In this document: one piece after another, positions 61,191 to 64,000 of the stretch
Position numbering within the stretch: position 1 is the first letter of the stretch
How the letters are laid out: each line of letters begins with the position of its first letter
Origin: Amia ocellicauda
Taxonomy: Eukaryota > Chordata > Actinopteri > Amiiformes > Amiidae
Direction: 5' to 3'
Assembly (NCBI RefSeq): GCF_036373705.1
Contig: NC_089858.1
Location: forward strand, 32,466,749-32,530,748
Length of the DNA: 64,000 nt
Notes under the pieces: model-generated
What the model was told of the DNA's origin: nothing
What the model saw: the letters and a program-made list of their open reading frames with translations, nothing else
Databases searched by the model: none
Position numbers and translations under genes: made by a program

Positions 61191-61312
61191 CTCCAGACGC
61201 TGATCCAGGAGACTGACCCCGGTGCCGATTACAGGATTGACCGGGCCTTGAATGAAGCCTGCGAGTCTGTCATCCAGACTGCCTGTAAACACATCCGCAA
61301 TGGGGACCCCAT
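61191..61312 (+). CDS. glg1: GLG1 exon 9 (LIQETDPGADYRIDRALNEA)
   Basis: The 122-nt exon ends two bases into an ATG codon (phase 2) before gtgagt. It encodes LQTLIQETDPGADYRIDRAL, NEACESVIQTACKHIRNGDP. Strong family match. Confidence 0.95.
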
Positions 61313-62219
61313 GTGAGTGCATGAACCCCCTGATCCAACAAGCGAAGTCTTCACTCGGCTGACCTAGAAAGAGAGAAAAACAATACTTCTAATTTTACAG
61401 GATCGAAAAATGTATCCAGTTAGAGATATTGAAATACAGCTGTAAATGTCCCATTGTGGTTCACATTAATATTGTCTCTTTGCTGCATTCCTCTTATCCC
61501 AACCCTTACATGAAGCAGTAGTTTAGATGTACTTTTGCCGTCTCTCCCTACCCAACACTTTGCCCCTGTGGCTGCCGGTGCCTCTTCCACAAATCTGAGA
61601 GTGTCTATGTACCAGAGGAAATCTGTTCTTGCACAGTCCCCAGTAATGACAGGGACACACCGTGCTTTTTTGAGTGCGGTGTGTCAAGATAACACCTCTC
61701 TGGAGAGGAATAATGAGACTGGGGGAGGCTTTGCTTTGAATTTAACCTCTGCTCTTCCATCAAAAGAGCTTCTTTCATCTTCTCCTCACGGTCTCAGCCA
61801 TTAATTAGTCCCGCAAGCTGCACTTTTTCAAACACGTTTAAATGTCTTACTGAGGGCTGTGGGATGAGATCTGGTGCCTGGCTTTTGGTTGTGAAGCAAA
61901 GAAACCTGCTGCTGATTCACAGTAGACAGGATGCATTTTGGCTCACCTGAAGGAGGAGTGTCAAACTCTATTCCTGGCGGGGGGCTTCAGAGTCTTTCAG
62001 TTTTCAACCCAACTGTACTAGAAAAATTACTACATTCATTTAACTTTCGTTTTATGTGTTTATGAGAGCAGTTAAATTGATGCAGACACTGGCTTGGTTA
62101 TTTCAAGTGCATGAGCCCTTCAGATCAGTATCAGTCCACTGGATGGTTGTTGGGGGGGTTTTGTATAACTGCCGCGTGTGTGATGTGATCTGTGCTGTCT
62201 CACCCCCCTCTCCCCGCAG

Positions 62220-62321
62220 GATCCTGTCCTGTCTGATGGAGCACCTCTACACTGAGAAGATGGTGGAGGACTGTGAGCATCGGTTGCTGGAGCTGCAGTA
62301 CTTCATCTCACGGGACTGGAA
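62220..62321 (+). CDS. glg1: GLG1 exon 10 (ILSCLMEHLYTEKMVEDCEH)
   Basis: The 102-nt exon completes Met, encodes ILSCLMEHLYTEKMVEDCEH, then RLLELQYFISRDW and two bases of Lys. It has a strong gtaagt donor. Confidence 0.95.
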
Positions 62322-62902
62322 GTAAGTGGGTTTTTCCTGTTCTGTACTCCTCCCCCCTGGCATGTTAACTCCTCTCAGTGGTTCCCTTTTCAAGTCAGTG
62401 CGCCCTCTTGAATGCTAGAAACGGGGCTTTTTAACCTTTCTACAGCCTCACCAATATGCTCTTGCTTAGTTACAAATGATTGTGATGAGTTTGTAAATGT
62501 TTTTGTCTACTTTTGGTTGATAGGCAAGTGACAGACGGTAACTTTTGCCTCTTTGATCTACCCAGTTCACTAGTGTGTAGTGCCGTTTCTCCAATAGTAA
62601 TCTCAGCAAAGATGTAATACTTCATTTACACATTCATTTTCACTTTCAGGACAACTTAAAAATACTTTCCGGTCTCTTAGTTTCTGTGGGGCTGCATGGT
62701 CATATTGGCTTAAATACTAGAACATTCTTCAAATTGTTTTAATCTCATACCAAATCGTTTTTAAGAGTGCTTTAGGGCCTGCAGGTTATTGAAAACATTC
62801 AAGATGTGATCTAGTTTTAAGTTAGAATGAATCCTCTCTTGTGCCAATTAATAACTGCACTGTGTGGACAGTGTGACCCAGACTGCCCTTTCTCTGTCCC
62901 AG

Positions 62903-63056
62903 GCTGGACCCCATCCTGTACAGGAAGTGCCAAGGCGACGCTGCCCGGCTGTGCCACGCCCACGGATGGAATGAGACCAGTGAGATGATGCCACCTGGGG
63001 CCATATTCTCCTGCTTGTACCGCCATGCATACCGCACTGAGGCACAGGGGAGACGG
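62903..63056 (+). CDS. glg1: GLG1 exon 11 (LDPILYRKCQGDAARLCHAH)
   Basis: The 154-nt exon completes Lys, encodes LDPILYRKCQGDAARLCHAH, GWNETSEMMPPGAIFSCLYR, then HAYRTEAQGRR, ending in phase 0 before gtatgg. N-E-T is a sequon. It is the last exon visible in the window. Confidence 0.95.
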
Positions 63057-63339
63057 GTATGGTACAGTGATTGGTGTTTGGGTGGGGCAGTGCATGACTT
63101 GAGTACCATACCCTACACACAAACTTCTCCCAAACTACAGCTCCTTTCTTTCTGGTAACTAGGAAACGAGGGTCTGTATCAGATGGTCATCTGGTTTTAA
63201 CTCCGTCTCTGCTCTAATTAATCAGTTATTTAGGTCAGCACTAATTTGCCACTATATGATGTTACTTTTAGTAAATTTCAGTGAAACCATGCTTTAAACA
63301 CTAGAAGCATCTTGTCAAGATGAACATAATCTTCTAAAC

Positions 63340-63870
63340 CTCCAGGATCAATTACTGTAATGCTTTGCTAGCTGGGGTGTCTAACAACATCCTCCCCAAA
63401 CTGCTACCAAACTCGAAATCACATCACTCCTGTCCTGGAAGCCCTGCACTGGCTGCCTATCAAGTTTAGAATTGATTTTAACATTTTAATGCGGATGTGT
63501 AAGGTTCTTAACGAGCTAGCTCCGTCTTATCTGTCAGATCTTTTATCTATGTACATTCCCACTCACAGTCTTCAGTCTGCTGACTTTAGACTGCTGTGTG
63601 TCCTGCCTGAACTATATGGGTGAAGGGGCTTTCTGTTGCTATGCCCCCAAATTATGGACCTCTATTCCATTAGAAATCAGGGTTTCAGCTGCTTTGTGTG
63701 TTTTTTATAGCTAATTTAAACATGTTCTTATGATTTATTGTGACTTATGATTAGTCTGTTTTTCATGATTTGCCTTTTGGTATGTATGTTGGTTATTTTA
63801 TGTATTTTACTGTGGTGAGCTTTGAGATTGCTTTTAAGGGCACTATTTAAAATAGTTTATTAAAACCAAG
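63340..63870 (+). mobile_element. 3' part of an L2-like LINE
   Basis: A broken frame on the + strand reads SHHSCPGSPALAAYQV-type text in one frame and HITPVLEALHWLPIKFRIDF-type text in another, then CKVLNELAPSYLSDLLSMYI, the C-terminal signature of L2-like ORF2. It ends with the tail gggcactatttaaaatag, then tttatt. It lies in the intron after exon 11. Confidence 0.75.
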
Positions 63871-64000
63871 GCTCAACACCCCTGCCTGTACACAGCTGTT
63901 TTTAATAGTTGGATTAGTCTTCATAGCCCATTCTGAGGCCTGCATGTCTTAATATCAGAAATCCCTTAGTTTATCTTGAGACTGAAGTTTCAGTGGACTG

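Noticed and set aside
63057..64000. Next GLG1 exon before the right edge
   Set aside because: No segment resembling the expected LSRECRAEV-type exon was found; the interval contains an L2-like fragment and intron sequence.

Overview
The window comes from a vertebrate genome, most likely a ray-finned fish. The genes are split into exons with GT-AG introns, the first intron of the right-hand locus exceeds 30 kb, and the interspersed repeats are typical of fish: Tc1-like, hAT-like and L2-like elements plus a Ty3/gypsy remnant. I cannot name the species. The only host gene I recognise is GLG1 (Golgi glycoprotein 1, also called MG-160, ESL-1 or cysteine-rich FGF receptor), a type I Golgi membrane protein built of repeated Cys-rich modules.

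GLG1 appears twice, head to head. On the minus strand (positions 5-12793) a signal-peptide exon 1 is followed directly by exons from the C-terminal half of the protein, running off the left edge before the membrane-anchor exon. The exons for about the middle half of the protein are absent. Two further exons are also absent where transposon debris sits (1774-3614), which puts the remaining exons out of frame. On the plus strand (23166-63056) exon 1 is followed by an ordered, in-frame series of N-terminal exons totalling 569 codons, and the gene continues past the right edge. A candidate 24-codon cassette exon lies in intron 1.

The two exon 1 copies form a 10.4-kb-spaced inverted repeat of about 415-430 bp. 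By eye they differ by one substitution and one in-frame 15-bp indel. Similarity starts at the start codon and stops about 112 bp into intron 1. The CpG-rich flank exists only at the right copy. This suggests that the right locus is the parent and the left is a rearranged derivative or a split half of the same gene, though an assembly error remains possible.

The rest is repeats. Three closely related Tc1-like elements (8533-9448, 19643-20863, 46756-47968) have DD36E spacing where the catalytic region is present. One has an open transposase, one has an 8-bp deletion, and one has had its 3' end replaced by an inverted copy of its own 5' end. A DD34E element (36762-38346), a DD38E element (41922-43457) and two decayed Tc1 fragments are also present. 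Three hAT-like elements have near-matching 8-bp target duplications. One carries a Tc1 copy nested inside it, and another is inserted in an L2-like LINE. L2-like LINE pieces, a gypsy pol remnant, a fold-back repeat and several microsatellites complete the window.

I saw no tRNA, rRNA, CRISPR array or prokaryotic feature. All identities come from reading translated motifs and from memory of the families. No database search was run.
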